Notes: generated by a model not told the origin, from the letters alone. DNA of 64,000 bases from Sphingomonas faeni (GCF_024273235.1 NZ_JANBVH010000001.1:124001-188000), one strand, 5' to 3'; counted from the first letter of the stretch, positions 30,234 to 39,549 are shown. Numbers and translations: made by a program.

Positions 30234-32738
30234 ATGGTCGACGATCCCCTCGCGCTCTACAATTCGAAGCGGAACTTCTCCAAGACCGCCGAGCCCGCCG
30301 GCACGCTAGCCCCCGGCAACGGCAACAGCTTCATGGTCCAGAAGCACGACGCCACGCGCCTCCACTGGGACTTCCGCCTGGAGATCGACGGCGTCCTCAA
30401 AAGCTGGGCCGTCACCCGCGGCCCCAGCCTCGACCCCGACGAAAAGCGCCTCGCGGTCCGTACCGAGGACCACCCGCTGAGCTACGCGACCTTCGAAGGC
30501 ACGATCCCCGCGGGCGAATATGGCGGCGGCACGGTGATGCTATGGGACCGCGGCACATGGTCGCCGATCAAGGGCAAGTCCGCGAAGGATCTCGACAAGG
30601 GCCACCTCCATTTCGTCCTCGATGGCGAGCGGATGAAGGGCGAATGGCTGCTGATCCGGCTCAAGCCGCGCGCAAAGGAGAAGCGCGAGAACTGGCTTCT
30701 CCGCAAGATCGACGATGCGGCGGCGGGCGGCACGGACACGCTGGTCGAGGAAGCGCTCACCAGCGTCGCGACCGGCCGAACGATGGTAGAGATCGAAGAG
30801 GGCAAAAAACCGGCACGCTCCCCCCACCCGTCATCCCAGCGAAAGCTGGGATCTCAAGCGGCAAAAACGGGACAGGAGCCGCGGGAGACCCCAGCTTCCG
30901 CTGGGGTGACGAACTTGGCGGGGCGCGGCGCCGTCAAGCTACCCGAGTTCCACGAGCTCCAACTCTGCACTTTGGTAGACACCGTCCCCACCGGCTCCGC
31001 GTGGCTCCACGAGGTAAAATACGACGGCTACCGCGCGCTCGTCTCGATCGCCAACGGCAAGGCAAAGGTCTTCACCCGCACCGGCCTCGACTGGACCGAC
31101 AAGTTCGCCGCGATCGCCGACGCCGCCGCCAAACTCCCGGTCAAATCGGCGCTGATCGACGGCGAGATCGTCGCGTTCAAGGACGGCCGCCCCGATTTCT
31201 CGACCTTGAAGGACGCCATCTCCGCCGGCGGCGACATGACACTCTTCGCGTTCGACCTGCTCGCCATCGACGGCGAAGACCTCACCGGCCTCTCGAACCT
31301 AGACCGCAAGGCGCGCCTGCAACCGTTGATCCCGGAGGACGAGGACCGCCTCCGCTACTCCGACCACGTCATCGGCGCAGGCGAGCAACTGTTCGAAACG
31401 ATGTGCCGCGAAGGCCTCGAAGGCATCGTCTCGAAACGCGCCGACGCACCCTATGCGGGCAAGCGGACCAAGGCGTGGCTCAAGGTCAAATGCACGCACC
31501 GCCAGGAGTTCGTGATCGTCGGCTGGCTGCCCTCGGACAAGAAGCGCGGCTTCAAGTCGCTATTGCTCGGGGTGCGCGAGGGCAAAGGCTATCGCTATGC
31601 GGGGAAAGTCGGCACCGGGTTCGACCAGGCGCTGATGGACGACATCCGCGACAAGCTCGACGCGCTCGATCGCAAGACGCCGACGGTCGAGGCGCCCAAG
31701 GCAGCGGTCCGCGGCGCGAAGTGGGTGACGCCGAAACTGGTCGCCGAGGTCGCCTTCGCCGAAGTCACCCCCGACGGCGTGCTCCGCCATTCGAGCTTCA
31801 TCGGCCTACGCGAGGACAAGGCGGCGAAGGACGTCGTCGCCGAAACCCCTGCCCCGCTGCCGGACGCCGCACCCACGACGAGCATCAAGGTCAGCAGCCG
31901 CGACCGCGTGATCTTCGACAAGTCGGAGGTCACCAAGGGCGATCTGGCCGATTATTACGTCGCGGTGTCCGGCATCATGCTGCCGTTCGCCGCCAACCGC
32001 CCGATCAGCCTCGTCCGCTGCCCGCAAGGCCGCTCGCGCGCGTGCTTCTTCCAGAAACACGACGCGGGGAGCTTCGGCGACGCTGTCCACCAGGTGCCGA
32101 TCCGCGAGAAGGACGGCTCGACCGAAGACTATCTCTATGTCGACGATGCGGACGGGCTGGTCGCGTGCGTGCAAATGGGGACGATCGAGTTCCACGGCTG
32201 GGGTTCGTCGAACGCGACCTTGGAGAAGCCCGACCGCCTCGTGTTCGATCTCGATCCCGACGAGGGGCTGGACTTTGGCGACACGAAGAAGGCGGCCGAG
32301 CATCTGAAGAACCAGCTCGCCGAACTGGGGCTGGTCAGCTTCCCGATGCTGTCGGGGGGCAAGGGCGTGCACGTCGTCGTGCCGCTCACGCCTGAAGCCG
32401 AGTGGCCGGCGGTGAAGGATTTCGCGGATCGGTTCGCGCGAGCGATGGCGGGGGCCGAGCCCGAGCGGTTCGTCGCGACGATGGCGAAGGCCAAGCGCAA
32501 GGGGCGGATCTTCATCGACTGGCTGCGCAATCAGCGCGGGAGCACCGCGGTGATGCCGTATTCGGCGCGTGCGAGAGCTGGGGCGCCGGTGGCGGCACCG
32601 GTGTCGTGGAGCGAGTTGCGGGATATTGAGACGGCGGCGCGCTGGGGTGTGCGGGACGGGGCGGAGTTGATCGCGCGTTCCGGGTCGCGGGCGTTGGCGG
32701 GCTGGGGCGTGGCGGATCAGGTGCTGCCGGATTTGTGA
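30234..32738 (+). CDS. ligD: Multifunctional NHEJ DNA ligase LigD (PE-Lig-Pol)
   Basis: 834 residues. Order: 3'-phosphoesterase domain (about 20-160; RLHWDFRLEIDGVLKSWAV, AGEYGGGTVMLW), ATP-dependent ligase (about 245-535; Lys262 of EVKYDGYR is the adenylation site, DGEIVAF, LEGIVSKR, WLKVKC), and primase-polymerase (about 555-834; DLDPDEGLDFGDTKKAAEHL and SGGKGVHVVVPL). It ends DNA breaks bound by Ku. The linker between PE and Lig contains an in-frame palindromic repeat (30829-30912) encoding HPSSQRKLGSQ...RETPASAGVT. The ribosome site comes from the preceding family A unit. Confidence 0.95.
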   Translation: MVDDPLALYNSKRNFSKTAEPAGTLAPGNGNSFMVQKHDATRLHWDFRLEIDGVLKSWAVTRGPSLDPDEKRLAVRTEDHPLSYATFEGTIPAGEYGGGTVMLWDRGTWSPIKGKSAKDLDKGHLHFVLDGERMKGEWLLIRLKPRAKEKRENWLLRKIDDAAAGGTDTLVEEALTSVATGRTMVEIEEGKKPARSPHPSSQRKLGSQAAKTGQEPRETPASAGVTNLAGRGAVKLPEFHELQLCTLVDTVPTGSAWLHEVKYDGYRALVSIANGKAKVFTRTGLDWTDKFAAIADAAAKLPVKSALIDGEIVAFKDGRPDFSTLKDAISAGGDMTLFAFDLLAIDGEDLTGLSNLDRKARLQPLIPEDEDRLRYSDHVIGAGEQLFETMCREGLEGIVSKRADAPYAGKRTKAWLKVKCTHRQEFVIVGWLPSDKKRGFKSLLLGVREGKGYRYAGKVGTGFDQALMDDIRDKLDALDRKTPTVEAPKAAVRGAKWVTPKLVAEVAFAEVTPDGVLRHSSFIGLREDKAAKDVVAETPAPLPDAAPTTSIKVSSRDRVIFDKSEVTKGDLADYYVAVSGIMLPFAANRPISLVRCPQGRSRACFFQKHDAGSFGDAVHQVPIREKDGSTEDYLYVDDADGLVACVQMGTIEFHGWGSSNATLEKPDRLVFDLDPDEGLDFGDTKKAAEHLKNQLAELGLVSFPMLSGGKGVHVVVPLTPEAEWPAVKDFADRFARAMAGAEPERFVATMAKAKRKGRIFIDWLRNQRGSTAVMPYSARARAGAPVAAPVSWSELRDIETAARWGVRDGAELIARSGSRALAGWGVADQVLPDL
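30829..30912. repeat. Family E-like palindromic repeat inside ligD
   Basis: GTCATCCCAGCGAAAGCTGG at the left and its approximate complement (CCAGCTTCCGCTGGGGTGAC) at the right enclose about 35 bases. The arms are like those at 46273 and 50198 with CAGC/GCTG in place of CGGC/GCCG. The open frame passes through it with no stop, adding about 28 residues between the PE and ligase domains. Confidence 0.85.
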
Positions 32739-32752
32739 GCGCCCCACCCAAG

Positions 32753-32862
32753 CCACCACCCCGGCGAAGGCCGGGGCCCAATTGGAAAGGTGGTCGTAAC
32801 CGCGCGATGCCCTCAATTAGCAACGTCCCCCAATTGGGCCCCGGCCTTCGCCGGGGTGGTGG
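32753..32862. repeat. Family D palindromic repeat after ligD
   Basis: 33-base inverted arms beginning CCACCACCCCGGCGAAGG and ending CCAATTGG, almost identical to the family D unit at 16249. It starts 14 bases after the ligD stop. With the next repeat it occupies most of the 325-base gap 32739-33063. Confidence 0.9.
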
Positions 32863-32894
32863 TGTTGTTGAGGAGACGGTGGCTCCCTCTCACC

Positions 32895-32973
32895 GTTCCC
32901 TCGCGAACGCGGGGGTCCAGGGTAACTGCACGCAGCGTCTGTGATTCCTGGACCCCCGCGTTCGCGAGGGAAC
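32895..32973. repeat. Family F palindromic repeat
   Basis: 27-base perfect inverted arms: GTTCCCTCGCGAACGCGGGG then GTCCAGG on the left, and the exact complement on the right, around a 25-base interior. Similar to units at 36608 and 49164 but with a different stem sequence. The remaining 90 bases before 33064 show nothing but a ribosome-site candidate. Confidence 0.88.
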
Positions 32974-33063
32974 AGGAGTAAGGCATGGCGTACGTGACAA
33001 TTTATGTTGCACCGCCGCGTTGAAAGGTGAAACACCGCCGCCAGTATTCAGGGGCTCGAAACA

Positions 33064-35568
33064 TTGGAAACCGCGACGCAACCGGCGACCCCCGCCGCCA
33101 ATACGGCGTTCGACGCGACGGTCCATGCCGAGCGCTGGATCGCCGACTATTGCGCGCGCAGCACCCGCGCCGACGTGCTCTGCCCCGCTGAAGACGGTAG
33201 CGCCGACCCCGCCTGGGCCGCGATGTTCGCAGAGCTGGCCACGGTCGCCTCGGACGATCTCGGCCACATCCGCGAACGCGTCCAGCGCCACGCGGTCGAT
33301 ATCGGCACGGGCTTCCGGATCGCCGACGAACCCGACGAGCGCCCCTGGCCCGTCTCCCCCGTCCCGCTGCTGATCGAGGCCGGCGAATGGGCCGGCATCG
33401 AGCGCGGCGTGATACAGCGCGCGACGCTGATGGAGACGGTGGTCGCCGACCTCTACGGCGAGGGAAAATTGGTCGCCGACGGCCACATCCCCGCGGCGCT
33501 CGTCACCGGCAGCCCGTTCTTCCTGCGGCCGATGATCGGGCTCGATCCACCCGGCGGCCGGCACCTCGATTTCATCGCGATCGACCTCGGTCGTGGGCCG
33601 ACCGGCGAATGGCGCGTGCTGGCCGATCACCTGCGCGCGCCCGCCGGCGCCGGTTACGCGCTGGAGAACCGCATCGCCGTCAGCCGGACGCTCGGCGGGT
33701 TGCAGGATCGGTTGAACGTTCAGCGCCACGCGCCGTTCTTCGCCGCATTCCGCGCCGGAATCGCGGCGATGTGCAAGCGGACCGATCCGCGGATCGGGCT
33801 GCTGACGCCCGGCCGGTTCAACCCGAGCTATCCCGAGCAAGCACATCTCGCGCGCTATCTGGGGCTGTTGCTGGTCGAGGGGGCCGATCTCGCCGCGCTC
33901 GAGGACAAGGTGTATGTCCGCACGATCGGCGGGCTCAAGCGGATCGATGCGCTGTGGCGGCGGCTCGACCCGCGACTGCTCGATCCGCTGGCGTTCGACA
34001 CGCATTCGCAGATCGGCGTGCCCGGCCTGATCGACGCGTACGCGGCCGGCAACGTCGTGCTGTCGAACGCGCCGGGCTCTGCCGTGCTGGAGGCGCCCGC
34101 ATTCTCCGCATTCCTGCCGCAGCTGGCGAAATCGTTGCTAGGCGAGGACCTGATCCTGCCAAACATCGCGACGTGGTGGTGCGGGCAGGACGGCGCGCGC
34201 GCGCAGGTCGAAGCCAATTTCGACCGCCTGCTGATCGGGCCCGCTTTCCACGCGCGCCCGCTCGGCATGACCGGCGGGCCGACCACCGGTGCCGACATCA
34301 CCGGCGAAGACCGGGCGCGCCTGCTCGCCGACATGGCGAATCGTCCGCAGGATTATGTCGGGCAGGAGCTCGTACAGCTCTCGACGATGCCGGTCGTGGT
34401 CGGCGACGCGCTGGTCCCCCGCCCCTTCACCCTGCGCGTGTTTGCAGCACGCGGTGGCGACGGCGAATGGACAGTCCTCCCCGGCGGGTTCGCGCGGATC
34501 GGCGAGCACCCCGACGCGCGGGCGGCCGTCATGGGCGAAGGCATCTGGTCCGCCGACGTCTGCGTCTATGGCGCCGAGCCGGTCGCGCCGGTGTCACTGC
34601 TGACCGCGCCCGATTCGCTCCACGTCCGCCGCAATCCGGGGACGTTGCCGAGCCGGGTGGCGGACAATTTCTACTGGCTCGGGCGCTATCTGGAACGCGG
34701 CGAAGCGCTGCTCGGCGCGATCCGCGTGATGCTTGGCAACTCGATCGACGTCGACGGCGGCGCCGTGCTGTCCCCCGCCACGGTCGGCAAGCTGGTGGGG
34801 CTGATCGTCGGGGCGGGCAGCGCGCCGCACCCGCCGTCGCTGCGCCGCGCCGACCTGACCGCGCTCGCCCGCACCGCGATGGAGGACGAGGCGTGGCAGT
34901 CGATCCTGACGCTCAACCGGCACGCGCGCGAAATCGGCGAGGGATCGCGCGACCGGTTGTCGGCGGACATGGTGCGGTTGCTCGAAGCGCCCTTCCCCAC
35001 GCATCGCGGGATGCTCGAGAGGGCAGGGTCGCTGCAACGGCGCTATGCGGCGATCGCGGGGCTATCGGCGGAGCATATGGGGCGGACGGCGGCGTGGCGG
35101 TTCCACGATCTCGGGCGGCGCGTGGAGCGAGCGATGGCGATGGCGCGCGCGATCCGGTTGTTCGGGATGCCGGGGGTGTCGCCGGACGACCTGTCGGTGC
35201 TGCTCGACCTGGCCGACAGCCAGATCAGCTATCGCCAGCGCTATCCGACCGGGATCGCACGCGTGCCGGTGATGGATCTGGTCGCGCTCGATCCGGGCAA
35301 TCCGCGCTCGTTGGCGTTTTCGGCGGAGCGGATCGCGGCGCGGTTGGCGGAATTGCCGGTGCTCAGCGACGACGAGATGGCGGAGCCGCAACAGGCGCAG
35401 GCGACCGGATTGCAGGCGATCGTGATGACCGCGACCGCGGCCGAGCTGGATGCGGAGACGCTGGGGGATATCGAGCGGCGGCTCGGTGCGGTGTCGGATG
35501 CGTTGGCGCGGCGGTATTTTTTGCAGGGAGCGGAGCCGTTGCGGACCAGTGGGCTGACCTTGGCGTGA
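33064..35568 (+). CDS. Circularly permuted ATP-grasp and alpha-E domain protein
   Basis: 834 residues. The first 480 or so form a circularly permuted ATP-grasp (DUF404/407-type) domain: FRIADEPDERPWPVSPVPLL, GRFNPSYPEQAHLARYLGLL, IGVPGLIDAYAAGNVVLSNA, NIATWWCGQ. The C-terminal third is an alpha-E (DUF403) domain: GTLPSRVADNFYWLGRYLER and DSQISYRQRYPTGIARVPVM. These are often two genes; here they are fused. The cluster with a transglutaminase is widespread and is predicted to make or attach a small peptide, with no proven product. The TTG start has AGGGG 9 bases upstream; it is the only plausible start near the conserved region. Confidence 0.88.
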   Translation: METATQPATPAANTAFDATVHAERWIADYCARSTRADVLCPAEDGSADPAWAAMFAELATVASDDLGHIRERVQRHAVDIGTGFRIADEPDERPWPVSPVPLLIEAGEWAGIERGVIQRATLMETVVADLYGEGKLVADGHIPAALVTGSPFFLRPMIGLDPPGGRHLDFIAIDLGRGPTGEWRVLADHLRAPAGAGYALENRIAVSRTLGGLQDRLNVQRHAPFFAAFRAGIAAMCKRTDPRIGLLTPGRFNPSYPEQAHLARYLGLLLVEGADLAALEDKVYVRTIGGLKRIDALWRRLDPRLLDPLAFDTHSQIGVPGLIDAYAAGNVVLSNAPGSAVLEAPAFSAFLPQLAKSLLGEDLILPNIATWWCGQDGARAQVEANFDRLLIGPAFHARPLGMTGGPTTGADITGEDRARLLADMANRPQDYVGQELVQLSTMPVVVGDALVPRPFTLRVFAARGGDGEWTVLPGGFARIGEHPDARAAVMGEGIWSADVCVYGAEPVAPVSLLTAPDSLHVRRNPGTLPSRVADNFYWLGRYLERGEALLGAIRVMLGNSIDVDGGAVLSPATVGKLVGLIVGAGSAPHPPSLRRADLTALARTAMEDEAWQSILTLNRHAREIGEGSRDRLSADMVRLLEAPFPTHRGMLERAGSLQRRYAAIAGLSAEHMGRTAAWRFHDLGRRVERAMAMARAIRLFGMPGVSPDDLSVLLDLADSQISYRQRYPTGIARVPVMDLVALDPGNPRSLAFSAERIAARLAELPVLSDDEMAEPQQAQATGLQAIVMTATAAELDAETLGDIERRLGAVSDALARRYFLQGAEPLRTSGLTLA

Positions 35569-35594
35569 GGGGTGGCGTGATAGTGGGCAACACA

Positions 35595-35698
35595 CTCCCT
35601 CTCCCCTCCGGGGAGAGGGTCGGGGTGAGGGGCTGTTCCGGGCGCCGCACTGCTTGGCTACCCCTCACCCCAGCCCTCTCCCCGGAGGGGAGAGGGAG
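35595..35698. repeat. Family C palindromic repeat supplying a ribosome site
   Basis: Arms contain CTCTCCCCTCCGGGGAGAGG with GGTCGGGGTGAGGGG, inverted on the right. GGGAG (35694-35698) at its right end lies 6 bases before the transglutaminase ATG. It fills the gap between the two genes of this cluster. Confidence 0.88.
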
Positions 35699-35704
35699 CA
35701 GATC

Positions 35705-36598
35705 ATGATCTACGATATCCGCCACGTCACGACGTTCGACTACGGCGTCAGCGTCAAATTCGCGCGCTGCAATCTGCGGTTGAAGCCGATCGACTGGCCG
35801 GGGCAGCGGCTCGACTCGTACGCGCTGTCGGTGCATCCGGCCGGGCGGACCAGCGCCGCGCGGGCCGAGGCAGGGCTCGCCAACGTGACGCGGCTGGTGG
35901 TCGACAGTCCGGTCCGGCACCTGACGATCGAGAGCCGGTCGCGGATGACGGTCGACCGACTCGTGCCGGTGCCCGACGCGAGCGATCCGACGCTGGGCGA
36001 AATCGCGACGATGGCACGGGCGAGCACAGATCTCTCCGCGGCGAGCCCGGCGAACTACATCTACCCCTCGCCGCTGATCCCGCTCGACCAGGCCATCGCG
36101 GACTATTGCGCGGTCGATCTCGATCCGTCGCGCGGCGCGCTGGAGGCGGGGATCGCGCTCGCGCGGCGGATCCAGGAGGAGTTCGAGTTCGATGCGGACG
36201 CGACGCTGGTCGATACCCCGCCGCACGAGGCGTTCCTGCAACGCAAGGGCGTGTGCCAGGATTTCGCGCAGATCATGATCACGGGCTTGCGGGCGGCGGG
36301 GCTGCCTGCGGCGTATGCGTCGGGGTATATCCGGACGATCCCGCCCGAGGGTCAACCACGGCTGGTCGGGGCGGATGCAACGCATGCCTGGGTGCTGCTG
36401 TGGTGCGGGCCGGTGCGCGGCTGGGTCGGGGTCGACCCGACCAACGGGATCTGGATGGCCAGCGACCACATCGTGATGGCGGTCGGGCGGGACTATGCGG
36501 AGATCGCGCCGGTGGATGGCGTGGTGCTCGGCTCGGGCGCGCAGAATATGGATGTGAGCGTGGATGTCGCGCCTTTGGACGAAGCGGTGCAGGCCTGA
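35705..36598 (+). CDS. Transglutaminase-like cysteine protease family protein
   Basis: 297 residues. Bacterial transglutaminase-like N-terminal domain (MIYDIRHVTTFDYGVSVKFA) followed by the transglutaminase core with an intact catalytic triad: Cys in RKGVCQDFAQIMI, His in DATHAWVLLW, Asp in GVDPTNG. Members act as proteases or peptide-bond-forming enzymes. The partner of the upstream ATP-grasp/alpha-E protein in many genomes; no signal peptide, so cytoplasmic. Start ATG 35705 fits the family; the longer frame begins inside the repeat. Confidence 0.9.
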   Translation: MIYDIRHVTTFDYGVSVKFARCNLRLKPIDWPGQRLDSYALSVHPAGRTSAARAEAGLANVTRLVVDSPVRHLTIESRSRMTVDRLVPVPDASDPTLGEIATMARASTDLSAASPANYIYPSPLIPLDQAIADYCAVDLDPSRGALEAGIALARRIQEEFEFDADATLVDTPPHEAFLQRKGVCQDFAQIMITGLRAAGLPAAYASGYIRTIPPEGQPRLVGADATHAWVLLWCGPVRGWVGVDPTNGIWMASDHIVMAVGRDYAEIAPVDGVVLGSGAQNMDVSVDVAPLDEAVQA

Positions 36599-36607
36599 CA
36601 CTCAGGC

Positions 36608-36686
36608 GTTCTCGCTACGAAAGCGGGAAAGCAGTAGCCGCGAACACTATCCCTGGGACCCTGGGCTCCCGCCTTCGCGGGAGAAC
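36608..36686. repeat. Family F palindromic repeat, diverged
   Basis: Right arm CTCCCGCCTTCGCGGGAGAA (36666-36685) and a weakly matching left arm (GTTCTCGCTACGAAAGCGGG) around CCCTGGGACCCTGGG. It follows the transglutaminase stop. The 184-base gap to the dnaJ-like gene holds this unit and the dnaJ upstream region. Confidence 0.6.
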
Positions 36687-36782
36687 CGATAGGGGGAGAC
36701 CGGCAACAGTCTTCCTGATGCAGGAATTGCGTTGCGGGCGCCCTCGCCCCACATAGACGCGCAAGTAAGAATGGGGACGTAA

Positions 36783-37715
36783 GTGGCCGATCCGTACAAG
36801 ACCCTGGGTGTAGCGCGCGACGCGACCGAAGCCGACATCAAGAAGGCGTATCGCAAGCTCGCCAAGGAGCTTCATCCCGATCGCAACAAGGACAATCCGA
36901 AGGCGTCCGAGAAGTTCAGCCAGGTCACCAACGCGTACGACCTGCTGAACGACAAGGACAAGCGCGCGCGGTTCGATCGCGGCGAGATCGATGGCGACGG
37001 CAACCCGGCCGCGCCGTTCGGGTTCGGCGGCGGTGGCGGGCGGGCGCATCCCGGCGGCTTCCGCAGCGAAGGCTATGAGAGCGGCCCCGGTGGTCCCGAC
37101 ATGAGCGACATCTTCGAGGGGCTGTTCGGTGGCGCGCAACGTGGCGGCGGCGGCGGATTCTCCGGCGGCTTCGGCCGGCGGCCGCAGCCCAAGGGCGAGA
37201 ACGTCGCGTATCGTCTGCAGGTCCCGTTCGTCGAGGCGGCAACGCTGGAGCCGCAGCGCGTGACGCTGTCCGACGGCAAGACGCTCGACCTCAAGCTCCC
37301 CGCGGGCGTCGAGACGGGCACGCAGATGAAGCTGGCCGGCAAGGGCGAGCAGGGTTCGGGCGGCGCGGGCGACGCGATCCTGACGATCGAGGTCCAGCCG
37401 CACAAGTTCTTCACGCGCGATGGCGACGACGTCCGGCTGGAGCTGCCGATCACGCTGGCCGAGGCCGTCCTGGGCGGCTCGATCAAGGCGCCGACGGTCG
37501 ACAAGCCGGTGATGCTGACGATCCCCAAGGGCACGACGTCGGGCAAGACGCTGCGCCTCAAGGGCAAGGGTTTCCACAAGAAGGGCGGCACGCGGGGCGA
37601 CCAGCTGGTCACGCTGATGATCGACATTCCGGCAAGCGATGCGGCGCTCACTGCGTTCGTCGAGAGCTGGGATGGGCGCGCGGCGGGGAACCCACGAGGG
37701 TCCATGGGCGTCTGA
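36783..37715 (+). CDS. DnaJ-class co-chaperone without zinc finger (CbpA-like)
   Basis: 310 residues. J domain at residues 1-67 (PYKTLGVARDATEADIKKAY, HPD motif in ELHPDRNKDNP), a long Gly/Phe-rich linker (GFGGGGGRAHPGG, GGAQRGGGGGFSGGF), then two C-terminal beta domains (VTLSDGKTLDLKLPAGVETG, GKTLRLKGKGFHKKGG). The CxxCxGxG zinc repeats of true DnaJ are missing, so it is a CbpA/DnaJ-type-II protein that stimulates DnaK. GTG start with GGGGA 6 bases upstream. Confidence 0.92.
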   Translation: MADPYKTLGVARDATEADIKKAYRKLAKELHPDRNKDNPKASEKFSQVTNAYDLLNDKDKRARFDRGEIDGDGNPAAPFGFGGGGGRAHPGGFRSEGYESGPGGPDMSDIFEGLFGGAQRGGGGGFSGGFGRRPQPKGENVAYRLQVPFVEAATLEPQRVTLSDGKTLDLKLPAGVETGTQMKLAGKGEQGSGGAGDAILTIEVQPHKFFTRDGDDVRLELPITLAEAVLGGSIKAPTVDKPVMLTIPKGTTSGKTLRLKGKGFHKKGGTRGDQLVTLMIDIPASDAALTAFVESWDGRAAGNPRGSMGV

Positions 37716-37722
37716 ACGCCTT

Positions 37723-38673
37723 GTGAATGATAATAGCCTTACCCCCGAAGCCCGCTCCCACGATCATGGCGCGGCCCGTACCCGACTGAACCGTGGCATG
37801 GCGAAGGTCAGGCCCGGCAGTTACGCGTTCGAGGTTTTCAAGCGGGCAGCGATCGGCGTGTTCAACGACGGGTTCATCCATGCGGGGAACCTCGCCTATC
37901 TCGCTCTGATGACGGTGTTTCCGTTCTTCATCGTCGCCGCGGCGATCCTGTCGATCTTCGGGCAGAGCGTCGAGACGGTGCGCGCGGTCGAATCGTTCCT
38001 CAACGTGCTGCCGCCCAATGTCGCCGACCTGTTGCGCAAGCCGATCGCCGACGTGCTCGCCGCGCGGACCGGGTCGCTGTTGTGGCTGGGCGCACTCGTC
38101 GGGTTGTGGACCGTCGGCAGCTTCGTCGAGACGATCCGCGACATCTTCCACCGCGCGTACGGGAACAAGGCGACCGCGCCGTTCTGGAAATCGCGGCTGG
38201 GATCGTCCGCGGTTATCGTCGGATCGGTGATCATCGCGCTGCTGTCGTTCCTCGTCCAGGGTATCCTGACCGCGGCCGAGCAGTTCATCTACCGCCTCGT
38301 GCCCTTCGCGCAGGATGCCGCGGGCTGGGTCGGGCTGTCGCGGCTGATCCCCGGCCTGCTGATGTTCGGCGCGCTGTACCTACTGTTCTATTCGGTGACG
38401 CCGTCGCGCTATCGCTATTCGAAATGCCCCAAATGGCCGGGCGCCTTGTTCACAACCGCCTGGTGGGTCAGCGCGACCGCGTTGCTGCCGGTGATCCTGT
38501 CGCGGCTCGGCGGCTACGACCTTACCTATGGCAGTCTGGCGGGCGTCGTCATCATGCTGTTATTTTTCTATGTCATCGGGCTCGGGCTGGTATTCGGCGC
38601 CCATCTCAACGCGGCACTGGCGGAACCACCCGAAACAACGCTAGAGCAACCCGCTACGGATATGCAGGTATAG
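37723..38673 (+). CDS. YihY/BrkB family inner-membrane protein
   Basis: 316 residues from GTG 37723; ATG 37798 (MAKVRPGSYAFEVFKRAAIG) is an equally possible start at the point where conservation begins. Six membrane segments, with the family motifs GNLAYLALMTVFPFFIVAAAI, ALVGLWTVGSFVETIRDIFH and GGYDLTYGSLAGVVIMLLFF. Family function is unknown; the old name ribonuclease BN is not correct. 7 bases after the dnaJ-like stop and 11 bases before fabI, so it probably belongs to one transcript. Confidence 0.88.
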   Translation: MNDNSLTPEARSHDHGAARTRLNRGMAKVRPGSYAFEVFKRAAIGVFNDGFIHAGNLAYLALMTVFPFFIVAAAILSIFGQSVETVRAVESFLNVLPPNVADLLRKPIADVLAARTGSLLWLGALVGLWTVGSFVETIRDIFHRAYGNKATAPFWKSRLGSSAVIVGSVIIALLSFLVQGILTAAEQFIYRLVPFAQDAAGWVGLSRLIPGLLMFGALYLLFYSVTPSRYRYSKCPKWPGALFTTAWWVSATALLPVILSRLGGYDLTYGSLAGVVIMLLFFYVIGLGLVFGAHLNAALAEPPETTLEQPATDMQV

Positions 38674-38684
38674 GCGGGGATGGC

Positions 38685-39488
38685 GTGAACGGTTTGATGG
38701 CGGGCAAGCGTGGGCTGATCATGGGCCTGGCGAACGACAAGTCGCTGGCCTGGGGGATCGCCAAGAAGCTGTCCGAGGCGGGCGCGGAACTCGCGTTCAG
38801 CTATCAGGGCGAGACGATGGAGAAGCGCGTACGCCCGCTCGCCGAGCAGCTTGGCGTGGCGCGACTTTTCGATTGCGACGTGTCGGACATGGGTGCGCTC
38901 GACGCGACCTTCGACAAGCTGGCGGAAGAATGGCCCACGATCGACTTCGTCGTCCATGCGATCGGATTTTCGGACAAGAACGAGCTGCGCGGGCGGTTCG
39001 TCGATACCAGCCTCGACAATTTCCTGATGACGATGAACATCTCGGTCTATTCGTTCGTCGCGGTGGCACAGCGCGCGGCCAAGATGATGACCGAGGGCGG
39101 TGCGATGCTGACGCTCAGCTATTACGGCGCCGAGAAGGTCATTCCGCACTATAACGTGATGGGGGTCGCCAAGGCGGCGCTCGAGACCAGCGTGCAGTAT
39201 CTCGCGGTCGACCTTGGCCGCGACAATATCCGCGTGAATGCGATCTCGGCGGGGCCAATCAAGACGCTGGCGGCGAGCGGCATCGGCGACTTCCGCCTGA
39301 TCCTGAAGTGGAACGAGCTGAATTCGCCGCTGAAGCGCAACGTGACGATCGACGACGTCGGCGGCGCGGGGCTTTACCTGCTGAGTGACCTGGCGAGCGG
39401 TGTGACGGGCGAGACGCATCATGTCGACGCCGGCTACAACGTGATCGGCATGAAGGCCGAAGACGCCCCCGATATCGCGCTAGTCTAA
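38685..39488 (+). CDS. fabI: Enoyl-ACP reductase (NADH)
   Basis: Last reduction step of each fatty-acid elongation cycle; target of triclosan. 267 residues. N-terminal NAD site LMAGKRGLIMGLANDKSLAW; catalytic Tyr156 and Lys163 in HYNVMGVAKAALE, with the second Tyr in LSYYGAEKV; IRVNAISAGPIKTLAASGI. GTG 38685 has GGGGA 4-5 bases upstream and gives the family start MNGLMAGKRG; ATG 38697 is an alternative. A family C repeat arm begins directly at the stop. Confidence 0.95.
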   Translation: MNGLMAGKRGLIMGLANDKSLAWGIAKKLSEAGAELAFSYQGETMEKRVRPLAEQLGVARLFDCDVSDMGALDATFDKLAEEWPTIDFVVHAIGFSDKNELRGRFVDTSLDNFLMTMNISVYSFVAVAQRAAKMMTEGGAMLTLSYYGAEKVIPHYNVMGVAKAALETSVQYLAVDLGRDNIRVNAISAGPIKTLAASGIGDFRLILKWNELNSPLKRNVTIDDVGGAGLYLLSDLASGVTGETHHVDAGYNVIGMKAEDAPDIALV

Positions 39489-39547
39489 CCCCTCTCCCCC
39501 TCCGGGGAGAGGGAGGGGCCCATGCAAAGTATGGGAGGGTGAGGGCA
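39489..39547. repeat. Left inverted arm of the family C-DUF559 unit
   Basis: 59 bases, beginning CCCCTCTCCCCCTCCGGGGA and ending GGGAGGGTGAGGGCA. The inner 43 bases match the complement of 39899-39957 at about 42 positions. It starts at the fabI stop codon and ends 2 bases before the DUF559 ATG. GGAGGG (39534-39539) serves as that gene's ribosome site. Confidence 0.92.
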
Positions 39548-39549
39548 AG

